DNA from: DASYXZ01 sp035308965
GTDB lineage: Bacteria; Acidobacteriota; Terriglobia; UBA7540
Assembly (NCBI GenBank): GCA_035308965.1
Contig: DATGFN010000052.1
Span: 365,396 to 429,395 of the forward strand
Length of the DNA: 64,000 nt
Direction of reading: 5' to 3'
Below the pieces are notes generated by a model. The model saw only the letters and a list, made by a program, of their open reading frames with translations, had not been told where the DNA came from and did not search any database. A program made the translations under genes and the position numbers. Shown here in pieces: positions 51,859 to 60,688 of the stretch; the first letter of the stretch is position 1; each line of letters opens with the position of its first letter.

Positions 51859-53034
51859 TTAATTTCCGCCTGCATTGGCCGGGGGAACGCCCTTGAACTG
51901 TTTGAAGATTCTTTCGGCGTTGAGGTGGTAGACCTTCTCTAAAATCGGGTCGGGCAATTCCATCCCGTAGATTTTCCAGCGGCCTTGGCCGGGCGCGCCC
52001 CAGTAATCAAAGTATTCATCCGCGGTTTCGAGCCAGCGAAAGTAATTCTGGTACATGACGGCGCCGGGAGTGGCGTCTGTGCCAAACATGATCCGGTCTT
52101 GATAGTCGGTAAAGAATTTCATGGCGCGACGGGGCTGACGGCCGAGCTCGGCTTCCCGCGCGCCAAACTCCACCATCACGTTAGGCAAACGATCGAGCAA
52201 GCTCGAAACGTAGTCCAGGTTTTCCGGCCAGTTTGCCACGTGCAGGGAAATGAAGGTGGTGTTGGGGTGGCGAGCGAACATCCGGTCACGCGCGTCCAGG
52301 ATGGCTTGTTTGGTCGGGAATTTTGGGCCGTAGAAACTCCAATCCGGATGGGCGAGTAATTCTTCGTAGCGTTCGTTCCGCCCATCGACGGGCTGGAAAA
52401 AGGCCTCCGGATCGGACACATGAATCGAAACCGGGATGCCCAAACGTCCGCACTCTTCCCAAATGGGATCGAGACGCGGATCGTCCACCGCCACCAGCTT
52501 GCCCGATTTGTAACGGACCTCAAGACCGAAATCCTTGAGGACCTTCAATCCTCGCGCCCCGCGGCGGACCGCGTCATCGATTTGGCGCACCATCTCCTGG
52601 CTGAAATCAGGGTCGTCAATTTTGCTCCAGTCGATTTGGGTGAACACCATAAATCTTCCCGGATAGGGTTTCACCATCTCGTCGACTATGCGCTGCAAGG
52701 ACTCGTCCCACTGGCCGGTGAGGATCACGATGGTTTGAATGTTGAGATGGTCCATCAATTGCACCAGGCTGGCGGGATCCTGGTGTCCGCGTCCCCCACT
52801 GCGAGCGTCGTTCACATGGTTATGAACGTCAATCACGGGAAAGCGCGCCCGCGTCACCTGGTGTTCGGTGAGGTGGAGCATTGTCCGCGGCTTGAAGTCC
52901 CGCAGGAGGAGCGAGTTTTTATCGATTGAATTTTCTGCCCGGCCGGTTTGCGGCTGACCGGTAGTAAGCCGAATCCCTGGAAGCAAGAGGATCGCGACCG
53001 TGCAGAAAATCAATGGCTTGACGAGAATTTTCAT
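51859..53034 (-). CDS. Exported amidohydrolase-family protein
   Basis: 391 residues with a signal peptide (MKILVKPLIFCTVAILLLPG). TIM-barrel metal hydrolase of the amidohydrolase-2 type: FPVIDVHNHVND with the metal-binding HNH, RGARGLKVLKDFGLEV, IPVSIHVSDPEAFFQP with His, TTFISLHVANWPENLDYV with His, and DRIMFGTDATPG with the late Asp. Substrate not known; relatives include decarboxylases. GGAGGTGAAGCT precedes ATG 53034, and tRNA-Arg lies upstream. Confidence 0.88.
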   Translation of the reverse strand: MKILVKPLIFCTVAILLLPGIRLTTGQPQTGRAENSIDKNSLLLRDFKPRTMLHLTEHQVTRARFPVIDVHNHVNDARSGGRGHQDPASLVQLMDHLNIQTIVILTGQWDESLQRIVDEMVKPYPGRFMVFTQIDWSKIDDPDFSQEMVRQIDDAVRRGARGLKVLKDFGLEVRYKSGKLVAVDDPRLDPIWEECGRLGIPVSIHVSDPEAFFQPVDGRNERYEELLAHPDWSFYGPKFPTKQAILDARDRMFARHPNTTFISLHVANWPENLDYVSSLLDRLPNVMVEFGAREAELGRQPRRAMKFFTDYQDRIMFGTDATPGAVMYQNYFRWLETADEYFDYWGAPGQGRWKIYGMELPDPILEKVYHLNAERIFKQFKGVPPANAGGN

Positions 53035-53172
53035 AGCTTCACCTCCATGGATTCGATCTGAAAATATTTCCTTATTCCCATGAGCCCGATGGCGCCAAGA
53101 TTAGGATGGCCGGAGGCTGGGTTAGAGATTTCGATCTCGAACTTTCGCGAGGAGCTGTTGTTTTGGGGAGAA

Positions 53173-53249
53173 TGGTACGCCTGGCAGGATTCGAACCTGC
53201 GACCTTTTGCTCCGGAGGCAAACGCTCTATCCATCTGAGCTACAGGCGC
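53173..53249 (-). tRNA. tRNA-Arg (anticodon CCG)
   Basis: 77 bases. Read on the minus strand: acceptor GCGCCTG pairs with CAGGCGT (one G-U), D arm GCTC-AGATGGATA-GAGC, anticodon stem TTTGC/GCAAA with loop CTCCGGA (anticodon CCG, reads CGG), T arm GCAGG-TTCGAAT-CCTGC, and an encoded ACCA end (discriminator A73 plus CCA). The small 'protein' MYRAPVAQMDRAFASGAKGR read here is the well-known tRNA artefact. Confidence 0.97.
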
Positions 53250-53340
53250 GCGGTACAAAGTCTACCCTCGCGTGTAGTTGTGGTCAAGGTAAGTTGAGCG
53301 CGACTGGGTGGTGATACCAAGAATCTCGTCGGCTTCGCCA

Positions 53341-54324
53341 CTATGCGCTATGCGGCGAGCTGGCGTTTTGTCGATACGCCCTTGGCGCAACACCGAAGAC
53401 TCGTTTGAAGGCTTTACTGAAGGCGGCGTCCGAATTGTAGCCCACGGATTTTGCCACTTCGAATAGCTTTTTGTCGCCTTTTTGCAACAACGCTCCGGCC
53501 TTGTGGATTCTCCAGCCCGTCAAGTATTCCAGCGGCGTTTCCCCAACCAGCTCCTTGAACCGCACGGCAAAGGCTGAGCGGGACATTCCAGACGCCGCGG
53601 CCAGCGATTCGACCGTCCATGGGTCCTCTACTTTCTCGTGCATGGATTTGAGCGCGACACCAACTTGCGGATCGAAGACAGCGCGCAGCCAGCCGCTCTT
53701 ACAAGGTTCCGGACGGGATGCGATGTAGGCGCGGAGACACTGGATGAACAGCACATCGGCCAACCGATTGACAATCAACTCTGATCCGGGCGCAAGCTCC
53801 GCCATTTCGGACGTGAGCATATTCAGTGTTGTGTTGAGGGCGAGGCTTTGCGCTTGATCAGCCCTTACAAGTATGAGTGACGGAAGCAGACGCGCCAGGG
53901 GTTTTGCGCTCATTGGATCGAAACGAAACCATCCAGAAACAATCGTGGTAGGCGCGCCTCCGCCACCGTATCTCATTACCTGACTGCCCGCTTTTGGTGC
54001 GGCCTCATAGAAGCTCCGGGCTGGCGTCCGTGGATTGTCGCGGAGTGTGTACGAACTTCCAGGCGCAAGCAGGAAGGCATCGCCTCCTGCAAGCGGCAAG
54101 GGGTCCGGAATGCCCTCGACGCTGAGCCAGCAGTTACCGCGAGAAATCATTCCGAAATGGGCGAAATGGAATGGCGGGCTCGCGCAGTGAGCCGAATCCT
54201 TTGCGGGTGCCTCTGCCATATTCGCATCCCTCTTCAGTCCCCAGGGAGCTGTGGCCTCCAGCCTGGCGTGAATCACGCCGACGACGTGCATGGTCTCAAA
54301 GAGATCGGTGATTGGGTCCATCAT
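53341..54324 (-). CDS. AraC-family regulator with cupin sensor domain
   Basis: 327 residues from the ATG pair at 54321/54324 (GGGAGG just upstream). A much longer open frame upstream overlaps the divergent azoreductase and is rejected. N-terminal cupin_6 sensor (MISRGNCWLSVEGIPDPLPL, GDAFLLAPGSSYTLRDNP). C-terminal double helix-turn-helix: WTVESLAAASGMSRSAFAVR and FKELVGETPLEYLTGWRIHK, then VAKSVGYNSDAAFSKAFKRV and FGVAPRAYR. It is divergent from azoR with a 115-base shared promoter gap and probably activates it. Confidence 0.92.
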   Translation of the reverse strand: MMDPITDLFETMHVVGVIHARLEATAPWGLKRDANMAEAPAKDSAHCASPPFHFAHFGMISRGNCWLSVEGIPDPLPLAGGDAFLLAPGSSYTLRDNPRTPARSFYEAAPKAGSQVMRYGGGGAPTTIVSGWFRFDPMSAKPLARLLPSLILVRADQAQSLALNTTLNMLTSEMAELAPGSELIVNRLADVLFIQCLRAYIASRPEPCKSGWLRAVFDPQVGVALKSMHEKVEDPWTVESLAAASGMSRSAFAVRFKELVGETPLEYLTGWRIHKAGALLQKGDKKLFEVAKSVGYNSDAAFSKAFKRVFGVAPRAYRQNASSPHSA

Positions 54325-54439
54325 TGGCCTCCCGTGTGGACTCTTGGACAAGTTAGATGGACTAACGAACGGTCCAAGTCCACGGTCATGGACATCTAAC
54401 CTGACTGATTGGATGCATCTTTTGAATGAGGAGGTCCAA

Positions 54440-55066
54440 ATGAAGTTGCTTCGAATCGATTCCAGTGCACGAGCTAGTTCAGTAACCCGACGCTTAACAG
54501 CCAGATTCGCAGAGGACTGGAAGGAGAACCATCCGGAAGGTGAAGTGATATACCGCGACCTTCCGGCGACCAAACTTCCGCTGATTACCGATGATTGGGG
54601 TGCGGCGCGCCTCGAGGAGTCGAAGCTGACGCCCGCACAGCGATCGTATCTCTCCACATCGAATGAATTGATCGAAGAACTGAAGGCGGCGGACACCGTT
54701 GTGATCGGCGCGCCCATGTACAACTTCTCCATCCCGAGTTCACTCAAGGCATGGATCGACCAGGTTGTGCGGATCGGGAAGACCGTCGGCTACGGGCCTA
54801 ATGGGCCTCAGGGCCTTCTGGGAGAAAAGAAAGTCGTGGTCATCACCGCCCGCGGTGGCGCCTATGAAAAGGGCACTGCCAGTGAAACCTTCGATTTTCA
54901 GGAACCCTACCTGCGCCATATTCTCGGAATCGTGGGGCTCACGGATGTCACGTTTATCCATGCCGAGAATCAGGCTCGGGAAGGGGCCGGCACGTCTCTG
55001 GCAGCCGCCACAGAACGAATCGGCGAAATCGCCGCCGATCAAAACCGGCAACTCGTCACGCACTAA
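54440..55066 (+). CDS. azoR: FMN-dependent NADH-azoreductase
   Basis: 208 residues from ATG 54440 with GAGGAGGTCC upstream. Flavodoxin-like fold: LLRIDSSARASSVTRRLTAR (phosphate-binding loop), VVIGAPMYNFSIPSSLKAWI and RIGKTVGYGPNGPQGLL with KKVVVITARGGAY are AzoR signatures. Family enzymes reduce quinones and azo dyes with NADH and guard against thiol-reactive stress. DoxX follows after 14 bases and may be co-transcribed. Confidence 0.93.
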   Translation: MKLLRIDSSARASSVTRRLTARFAEDWKENHPEGEVIYRDLPATKLPLITDDWGAARLEESKLTPAQRSYLSTSNELIEELKAADTVVIGAPMYNFSIPSSLKAWIDQVVRIGKTVGYGPNGPQGLLGEKKVVVITARGGAYEKGTASETFDFQEPYLRHILGIVGLTDVTFIHAENQAREGAGTSLAAATERIGEIAADQNRQLVTH

Positions 55067-55080
55067 AGGAGGAACATTTT

Positions 55081-55446
55081 ATGAATGCAGCGCTATGGGC
55101 CGTACAGATTCTACTGGCATTGGCCTTCATCACGGCGGGCGGGATGAAAGTGTTTGCATACGAAAAGTACAAAGCGATGTCAGAAAAAAATGGGCCGAGC
55201 GGACTGACGCGTGGTCTCACCACGTTCATCAGCATTGCTGAACTCGCTGGCGCGATGGGCGTGGTTCTCCCCATGGCGACGGGCGTCGCACCGTGGCTCA
55301 GTCCGTGCGCCGCTGCTGGGCTTGCAGTGGTCATGCTGTTGGCGATTGGTTATCACTTGCGCCGCCGCGAGCCGCCGGTCGCGCCCACCATTCTCGTGGC
55401 GCTGGCTCTCTTTGTAGCACTGGGGCGCATTTCTCGCTGGGGTTGA
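55081..55446 (+). CDS. DoxX-family membrane protein
   Basis: 121 residues with four TM helices: ALWAVQILLALAFITAGGMK, TTFISIAELAGAMGVVLPMA, LSPCAAAGLAVVMLLAIGYH, and APTILVALALFVALGRI. The small charged loop AYEKYKAMSEKNGPSG is typical of DoxX/DoxD-like proteins, often found next to oxidoreductases. AGGAGGAAC precedes the ATG. Role unknown; the neighbour azoR suggests redox stress. Confidence 0.87.
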   Translation: MNAALWAVQILLALAFITAGGMKVFAYEKYKAMSEKNGPSGLTRGLTTFISIAELAGAMGVVLPMATGVAPWLSPCAAAGLAVVMLLAIGYHLRRREPPVAPTILVALALFVALGRISRWG

Positions 55447-55469
55447 GGAGGAAGGATGCAGCGGCTCAT

Positions 55470-55632
55470 TCTTACCGGAACGAGGCTGACCGAGCGTTGG
55501 AGTGGTTAGACCAGGCTTATGCCCAACGTAACTCCGGTCTGAGCGAAACGAAAACGGACCCGCTATTGAAGAGCTTGCAGAGGCAGCCGCGATTTGCCGC
55601 GTTCTTGAAGAAACTCAATCTGCCGAGTTGGG
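55470..55632 (+). pseudogene. C-terminal TPR fragment
   Basis: The frame reads YRNEADRALEWLDQAYAQRN, then SGLSETKTDPLLKSLQRQPR and FAAFLKKLNLP. This is the closing TPR/'DP-L-RF' tail of many acidobacterial serine/threonine kinase or TolB-linked proteins. There is no start, signal or preceding domain; the DoxX stop lies 24 bases before. A dead remnant. Confidence 0.7.
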
Positions 55633-55639
55633 ACTTTTT

Positions 55640-55897
55640 TCAAAGAGAGTCGCCTACCGACCCGTTTTCGAATTGGCGTGACGCGTTCGAAGAAATGAGG
55701 ATCGTTTCACCGGTGCGGACGACTTGCTCCTTGCCACGAAACGTTGCACCAATCACACCTTCGATCAAGACAAAGGTCTCTTCGAAATCACGGCGGGGGG
55801 GAGGTGGGCCGCCGACGACCGGAACGAACATGTCGTTGAGATAGAAATGGCCTTTCGTATCATTAGCACGGTCGTTTAGGTATCTGTTGTTCGCCAC
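55640..55897 (-). pseudogene. Truncated cupin remnant
   Basis: 85 residues. VGGPPPPRRDFEETFVLIEG and GKEQVVRTGETILISSNAS are cupin strands, but the metal-binding H-x-H of the usual PPPHRHDFEE is replaced by P-R-R, and the second half of the barrel is cut at a stop (FENGSVGDSL). Together with the TPR fragment it marks a decaying patch (55447-56113). Confidence 0.65.
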
Positions 55898-56122
55898 AGA
55901 TTCGGAACGCGCTTAATCCCATCCATATCACATGTACCATCGCACAATTTATACTTTTAATTCCAAATGCCCTCCTATTTTGGCGATGCAGGGGTTGGCA
56001 GTATACTTAGAGATGCTGAGGGGTCACCCCGCTTGGGGGCCTTGAGACCAATCAGTCGCATCACATATTTGGTGGGAGGCTGCGGTAATCAGTTGTAGGT
56101 TCTGCCTGGTGGAGTGACCGAC

Positions 56123-56740
56123 ATGCGCAAGGGAGAGCAAACCCGACTATCCATCATTCGGAAGTCGGCGCCCATCTTTAATCAGAGAGGATATGACGGC
56201 ACCGCTATGTCCGACCTCATGCGGGCGACTGGCCTCGAGAAAGGCGGGATCTACCGGCACTTTGAGAGCAAGCAACAATTGGCGGCAGCGGCGTTCGACC
56301 ATTCGTGGAGGATCGCCATGGATGCGCGCTTCGAGGGAGTGCAGGAGATCCCCAATACCGTCGACCGCCTGATACAGATCGTGCGGAACTTTCGAGAGCG
56401 GCGAGCCGGCCTGGTGCCCGGAGGGTGCCCTCTGCTGAACACGGCGATCGATTCCGACGATGGCAATCCCAAGTTGCGAGCGAAGGCCCGGCGGGCTCTC
56501 CGGTGGTGGCTCAATCGTCTGCAGTCGATTGCCGAGGAGGGCCGCCGACGGGGCGAAATTCGCGCCGATGTCGATTCCGGGGAATTGGCCACGTTGATCG
56601 TGAGTACGCTCGAAGGGAGCTTGATGGTGAGCCGTCTTCAGCGCGCGGATGGGGCGCGCAATCTTGCCGGCCGTCACCTTGTGGAATATCTCGATACGAA
56701 AGTTCGGGCGCAGAAATCGAGGAGACGGAGGAACAAGTGA
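56123..56740 (+). CDS. TetR-family regulator
   Basis: 205 residues from ATG 56123 (GGTGGAG upstream; a GTG at 56114 adds three residues). Helix-turn-helix IFNQRGYDGTAMSDLMRATG and LEKGGIYRHFESKQQLAAAA is the TetR signature. The C-terminal ligand pocket contains GGCPLLNTAIDSDDGN as in the YxaF/LmrA-like subgroup. Its stop overlaps the start of the next gene by one base (TGATG), so the two are coupled and the thioesterase is a likely target. Confidence 0.92.
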   Translation: MRKGEQTRLSIIRKSAPIFNQRGYDGTAMSDLMRATGLEKGGIYRHFESKQQLAAAAFDHSWRIAMDARFEGVQEIPNTVDRLIQIVRNFRERRAGLVPGGCPLLNTAIDSDDGNPKLRAKARRALRWWLNRLQSIAEEGRRRGEIRADVDSGELATLIVSTLEGSLMVSRLQRADGARNLAGRHLVEYLDTKVRAQKSRRRRNK

Positions 56741-57183
56741 TGAACAATCCAGGATCTCCGCCCAAACCTGACTTCATGACACGCGCGAAAACAGACGGCG
56801 TGCCGGTAGCGCGTCTGATTGGTTTTGAGCCAAAAGAGATTGGTGAAGGGCGGGCGACGGTCACGTTGGCCGCCGGACCCCAGCACGCAAATCCCATGGG
56901 GACGATGCACGGCGGAATTCTTTGTGACATTGCTGACGCCGCGATGGGAATGGCGTTTGCGAGCACCCTCGGACCGGAGGAGTCCTTCACCACCATCGAA
57001 CTGAAGATCAATTTCTTCCGCCCGGTCTGGCAGGCGCAACTGAAAGCAGAAGGAAGCGTCGTGCAACGGGGCCGCACCGTCGGCTACGTGGAGTGCACCA
57101 TTACCGACGAAGAGAACCGTTTGGTTGCCAAAGCAATATCCACTTGCATGGTCCTTCGTGGCCAGAAAGCCACGGGACGTTAA
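56740..57183 (+). CDS. PaaI-type acyl-CoA thioesterase
   Basis: 147 residues from ATG 56740 (a GTG at 56737 is also possible). Hotdog fold: LIGFEPKEIGEGRATVTLAA, NPMGTMHGGILCDIADAAMG (the HGG catalytic loop) and ELKINFFRPVWQAQLKAEGS, GRTVGYVECTITDEENRLVA. It hydrolyses acyl-CoA thioesters; the substrate is unknown. One-base overlap with the TetR gene. Confidence 0.92.
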   Translation: MNNPGSPPKPDFMTRAKTDGVPVARLIGFEPKEIGEGRATVTLAAGPQHANPMGTMHGGILCDIADAAMGMAFASTLGPEESFTTIELKINFFRPVWQAQLKAEGSVVQRGRTVGYVECTITDEENRLVAKAISTCMVLRGQKATGR

Positions 57184-57383
57184 TCCCACCTTGAGTCTTC
57201 GAAAGTAATTTCCCAAATATTGAAACCGAACGGTCTCAAATGCATCTGATTCGAGTGGCAACCTCGAGCACCCCTTGGGCGCTCATGCTGGGGAGGCAGA
57301 ATCTGGAGAACCGCTGAAGTGCGGCGTGCTCGGCGCGCGCGGTCGAACCGTAGAAACTAGGGCGAACCAAAGGAGTTTTTATA

Positions 57384-58376
57384 ATGAACCAATTGCAACT
57401 GATAGCTCACGGCGAACCGGCGGACGTCATCAAACTCAACATCGTCTCTGAACCGGCCCTTGGCCCGGAGGAGGTTCTCGTCTCGATGGAAGCGGCCCCG
57501 CTCAATCCATCGGACTTTCTGTTTGTACGCGGTAACTACGGCGCCCGGCCGGCCTTCCCATCCCCGGTAGGCTCGGAAGGTGTCGGCCGAGTCGCCAAAA
57601 TTGGGTCGAAGGTTGAAGTTGCTTTACAGGGTAAGCGAGTCCTGATTATCCCCACCTACGAGCAGGGCACTTGGGCAGACCAGGTCGTCGTCCCCGTGCG
57701 CAACTTCGTTCCGATAAGCGACGAAGCCGATCCATTGCAACTCGCGATGATCGGAATTAACCCTGCTACGGCATATCTCCTGCTTAACCGATATGTTTCT
57801 CTGATGCCCGGAGACTGGATCGGTCAAACCGCAGCAAACTCGGCCATGGGACAGTACGTCATCAAGCTCGCAAAGCTGGCGGGAGTCAAGACGCTGAATG
57901 TCGTCCGCCGAAAAGAAGCTGCCGAACAGGTGCGCCATTGGGGAGGTGATCGCGTAGTCCTCCAGGGCGACAACTTACACAAGGAAATTGAGGAGGCTCT
58001 TGGCGGAAAAACACTTGGTCTTGTTCTTGATTCGGTAGGCGGAACTCCCGTAGGCGAGTTGGCCAAGTCGCTCAAGCCCGGCGGATCGATTGTAGTCTAC
58101 GCCCTTCAAGGTGGGGAGTTTCCATCCTTGCCGCCCGGAGAGTTCATCTACCGTGGTCTCAGCCTCCACGGGTTCTGGCTCATCAATTGGATACGCAACG
58201 CGCCGCGCACAGAGATCCAAGAGGTTTACCGGAAGCTGGCCGACCTCGTTGCCGATGGATCGCTCTCCGCTGCGGTGGAGCACGTGTACCGGCTAGAACA
58301 ATTCAAGGAAGCTTTCGAGCAATCTTTGAAATCGAATCGCGACGGCAAAATCCTGTTCAAATTTGGCGCCCGCTGA
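57384..58376 (+). CDS. MDR-type quinone oxidoreductase/enoyl reductase
   Basis: 330 residues, zinc-free MDR family of the MECR/quinone-oxidoreductase type. N-terminal GroES-like domain with MEAAPLNPSDFLFVRGNYGA and PSPVGSEGVGRVAKIGSKVE, then NADPH fold with GQTAANSAMGQYVIKLAKLA (a variant of the A-x-G-x-x-G motif) and LVLDSVGGTPVGELAKSLKP. It uses NADPH to reduce quinones or enoyl thioesters. AAAGGAG stands upstream of ATG 57384. Same direction as the SnoaL-like gene 70 bases on. Confidence 0.9.
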   Translation: MNQLQLIAHGEPADVIKLNIVSEPALGPEEVLVSMEAAPLNPSDFLFVRGNYGARPAFPSPVGSEGVGRVAKIGSKVEVALQGKRVLIIPTYEQGTWADQVVVPVRNFVPISDEADPLQLAMIGINPATAYLLLNRYVSLMPGDWIGQTAANSAMGQYVIKLAKLAGVKTLNVVRRKEAAEQVRHWGGDRVVLQGDNLHKEIEEALGGKTLGLVLDSVGGTPVGELAKSLKPGGSIVVYALQGGEFPSLPPGEFIYRGLSLHGFWLINWIRNAPRTEIQEVYRKLADLVADGSLSAAVEHVYRLEQFKEAFEQSLKSNRDGKILFKFGAR

Positions 58377-58446
58377 TCGTTTGTAGCGTTTCGCGCCATC
58401 TCCACAGACGTTGAAGCGGAAGTAAGCATAAATTTGGAGGATGAAA

Positions 58447-58848
58447 ATGAGCAATACGATCACAGACAAGAACAAGTCGCTGGTGCTTGAGGCTTTCGAC
58501 ACGCTGTTCAACAAGCGTGACTATGCGGCGGCGGAGCGCTATTGGTCGCCCAACTACATTCAACACAGCGCTCATATCGCACCAGGCCGCGAAGGTCTTT
58601 TCAATCTGATCAAGAGCATCCCACCCACCCTGAAATATGAGTCGGGAACGATTTTGGCCGAAAATGATTTCGTAATTGTACACGGGCGATTTTCGGGGAT
58701 CGGCTTGCCGGTGAACTGGATTGCCGCGGATATAGTTCGAATCAAGGACGGGATTCTGGTGGAGCACTGGGACGTGATCCAGGACGAGGCCACGCGCGAG
58801 TCGTCCAAGAGCGGCCTCCCCATGTTCGGAGACAATTTTCCGAAGTAA
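58447..58848 (+). CDS. SnoaL-like (NTF2-fold) protein
   Basis: 133 residues from ATG 58447, chosen over ATG 58441 because GGAGG (58436-58440) is then 6 bases away. AFDTLFNKRDYAAAERYWSP, YIQHSAHIAPGREGLFNLIK and IVRIKDGILVEHWDVIQDEA are the hallmark of the SnoaL/YesE-type ester cyclase-like group. Family roles include polyketide cyclisation and unknown detoxification steps; no reaction can be assigned here. A dehydrogenase precedes it. Confidence 0.9.
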   Translation: MSNTITDKNKSLVLEAFDTLFNKRDYAAAERYWSPNYIQHSAHIAPGREGLFNLIKSIPPTLKYESGTILAENDFVIVHGRFSGIGLPVNWIAADIVRIKDGILVEHWDVIQDEATRESSKSGLPMFGDNFPK

Positions 58849-58915
58849 ACGGTAAGCGAACCGCAATACGGTCTGAGCGGAACTTTGGGCAACTCTAAAT
58901 TTCTGGAGAAACATT

Positions 58916-59206
58916 ATGAAAGTAATGGCTATAGGAACACTGAAGCCCCTGTCGCAGGAACAACGACAGCAGTATCTGCCGAAGGAAGTCCCGGCGACAC
59001 TGCAACTCTATCTCGACGGCAAGATGGAGCAATTCTGGATGCGGGACAATGAAGAGGGCCTTATCTTCCTGATGAGTGTTGATTCGGTCGAAGAGGCGGA
59101 CCGCCTTCTGAAAGCCCTGCCACTCACCGAAGCCAACTTGTTGACTTTCGACCTGATGCCTATCGGACCCCTATGGCCACTCGGCTTGTTGATGAAGGCG
59201 AAATAG
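58916..59206 (+). CDS. YciI/muconolactone isomerase-like protein
   Basis: 96 residues, alpha/beta ferredoxin-like barrel: MKVMAIGTLKPLSQEQRQQY, YLDGKMEQFWMRDNEEGLIF and MSVDSVEEADRLLKALPL with LLTFDLMPIGPLWPL. The same plan as muconolactone isomerase and YciI-type proteins. TTCTGGAGAAACATT precedes the ATG. Substrate not known. Confidence 0.82.
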   Translation: MKVMAIGTLKPLSQEQRQQYLPKEVPATLQLYLDGKMEQFWMRDNEEGLIFLMSVDSVEEADRLLKALPLTEANLLTFDLMPIGPLWPLGLLMKAK

Positions 59207-59302
59207 CAACGTTCAGCGGCGCGTTGATGTTCGGCGACAAGTTTCTCGAATGAAGGCAAGATTCAGTTTTGAAAAACGTGATACCAAGAGGAGAGACAAC
59301 AA

Positions 59303-60316
59303 ATGGCGAAAATGAAGGCGGTGCAAGTGCCGAAGGCGGGAGCGGACTTTGAGGTCGTGGAGCGCGAGATTCCGCAGCCCGGCGTCGGACAGGTGAGGAT
59401 TCGCGTGCTGGCCTGTGGAATCTGTCATAGCGATGTGATTACCAAGGACGGCCTCCTTCCGGGAATTTCGTACCCCCGCGTCCCTGGACACGAAGTGGCA
59501 GGCGTGATCGACGAGTTGGGCGCGGGCGTCGCGGAATGGAAGAAAGGGGAACACGTGGGCGTGGGCTGGCACGGCGGGCAGGACGGCACGTGTCTCGCTT
59601 GCCGGCGTGGGGATTTCGTGAACTGCGCGAACGGGAAGATTTGCGGCACCACCTACGACGGCGGCTACCAGGAATATATGGTGGCGCCGGTGGAAGCGTT
59701 GGCGCACATGCCCGAATCGCTCGACGCCGCCCTGGCCGCCCCGCTGATGTGCGCCGGAGTCACGACGTTTAATGCTCTGCGCCATAGCGGCGCTTTGCCG
59801 AGTGACCTCGTTGCCATTCAGGGAATTGGCGGCCTTGGCCACCTGGGGATTCAATTCGCAAAGAAGTTCGGATATCGAGTGGCAGCGGTTGGGCGCGGCT
59901 CGGCCAACGACGCGCTCGCCAAAAGGCTCGGAGCGGATTTTTATATCGACAGTTCTGCAACTGACCCCGCAGTCGAACTACAGAAACTCGGCGGCGTGAG
60001 TGTGATTCTTGCCACCGCAACCAGTGGGAAATCGATGTCCGCTCTGATTGGCGGATTGGGGGTGAACGGCACAATGGTTGTTGTAGGTGCGCCGTTGGAT
60101 CCAATCGAAGTGTCGCCCCTTCAATTGCTTTTCGGCAAAAGGGGCATCAAGGGATGGGCGGGTGGAATCCCCACTGACTCCGAGGACACTCTGCGCTTTG
60201 CGGAAATGACCGGCGTGCGGCCCATGATCGAAAAGTATCCGTTGGCAAAAGCCGCCGAAGGCTACGCGCGCATGATGAGTGGTAAAGCCGAATTCCGCGT
60301 CGTGCTGACCATGTGA
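59303..60316 (+). CDS. Zinc-dependent alcohol dehydrogenase
   Basis: 337 residues, class of AdhP/YahK-like MDR alcohol dehydrogenases. Catalytic zinc site: Cys38 and His63/Glu64 (ACGICHSDV, PGHEVAG). NAD(P) fold: IQGIGGLGHLGIQFAKKFG. The structural zinc loop reads GGQDGTCLACRRGDFVNC, with Asp94 where the first Cys is usual and Cys97, Cys100 and Cys108 kept. GAGGAGAGACAAC precedes the ATG. It likely oxidises or reduces small alcohols or aldehydes. Confidence 0.93.
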   Translation: MAKMKAVQVPKAGADFEVVEREIPQPGVGQVRIRVLACGICHSDVITKDGLLPGISYPRVPGHEVAGVIDELGAGVAEWKKGEHVGVGWHGGQDGTCLACRRGDFVNCANGKICGTTYDGGYQEYMVAPVEALAHMPESLDAALAAPLMCAGVTTFNALRHSGALPSDLVAIQGIGGLGHLGIQFAKKFGYRVAAVGRGSANDALAKRLGADFYIDSSATDPAVELQKLGGVSVILATATSGKSMSALIGGLGVNGTMVVVGAPLDPIEVSPLQLLFGKRGIKGWAGGIPTDSEDTLRFAEMTGVRPMIEKYPLAKAAEGYARMMSGKAEFRVVLTM

Positions 60317-60688
60317 CCACGGGCGAACCGGTGCTTTTGATGGGTTAATCCACGGGAATCGGTCCGATCCTCGCGCGCGACGACGAACCCACCCTGAAAG
60401 AGATTTTCAGTTCGGGCCACAAGGGTCTGAATACAATGCTGGCGATATTGGGAGGGAGAAATCTGATCCATCCGGTCATCACACAAGGGCATCTCGGCGA
60501 AGTGTTTCCTGATAAAATCATTTATGACGCGCAAACAAGTTCAGGCGGGTCAGGTAAAGAAGCAGCCGTATCCCAATAAATGCGACGGAACATGTCAGCA
60601 ACGGCGCCTCGTTGCGCGGCGCCCGCACAGTAGGTGGCGATGGGTGTCGATCGTAAACGACCTGTCTTTCGGAGCGCCAGTCATGGGA
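60317..60688. other. Gap without a supported gene
   Basis: Plus-strand frame from 60351 (after a TAA at 60346-60348) stays open through GIGPILARDDEPTLKEIFSS and HPVITQGHLGEVFPDKIIYD, which has protein-like composition but no start and no family I recognise; it may be a gene remnant. The rest up to the GMC fragment shows nothing. Confidence 0.4.

Noticed and set aside
53031..53258. Small minus-strand ORF reading MYRAPVAQMDRAFASGAKGR
   Set aside because: It is translation through tRNA-Arg, a familiar artefact.
53341..54747. 468-codon version of the AraC regulator
   Set aside because: The extra 140 codons overlap the divergent azoreductase and its promoter; the cupin domain begins after the ATG pair at 54321/54324.
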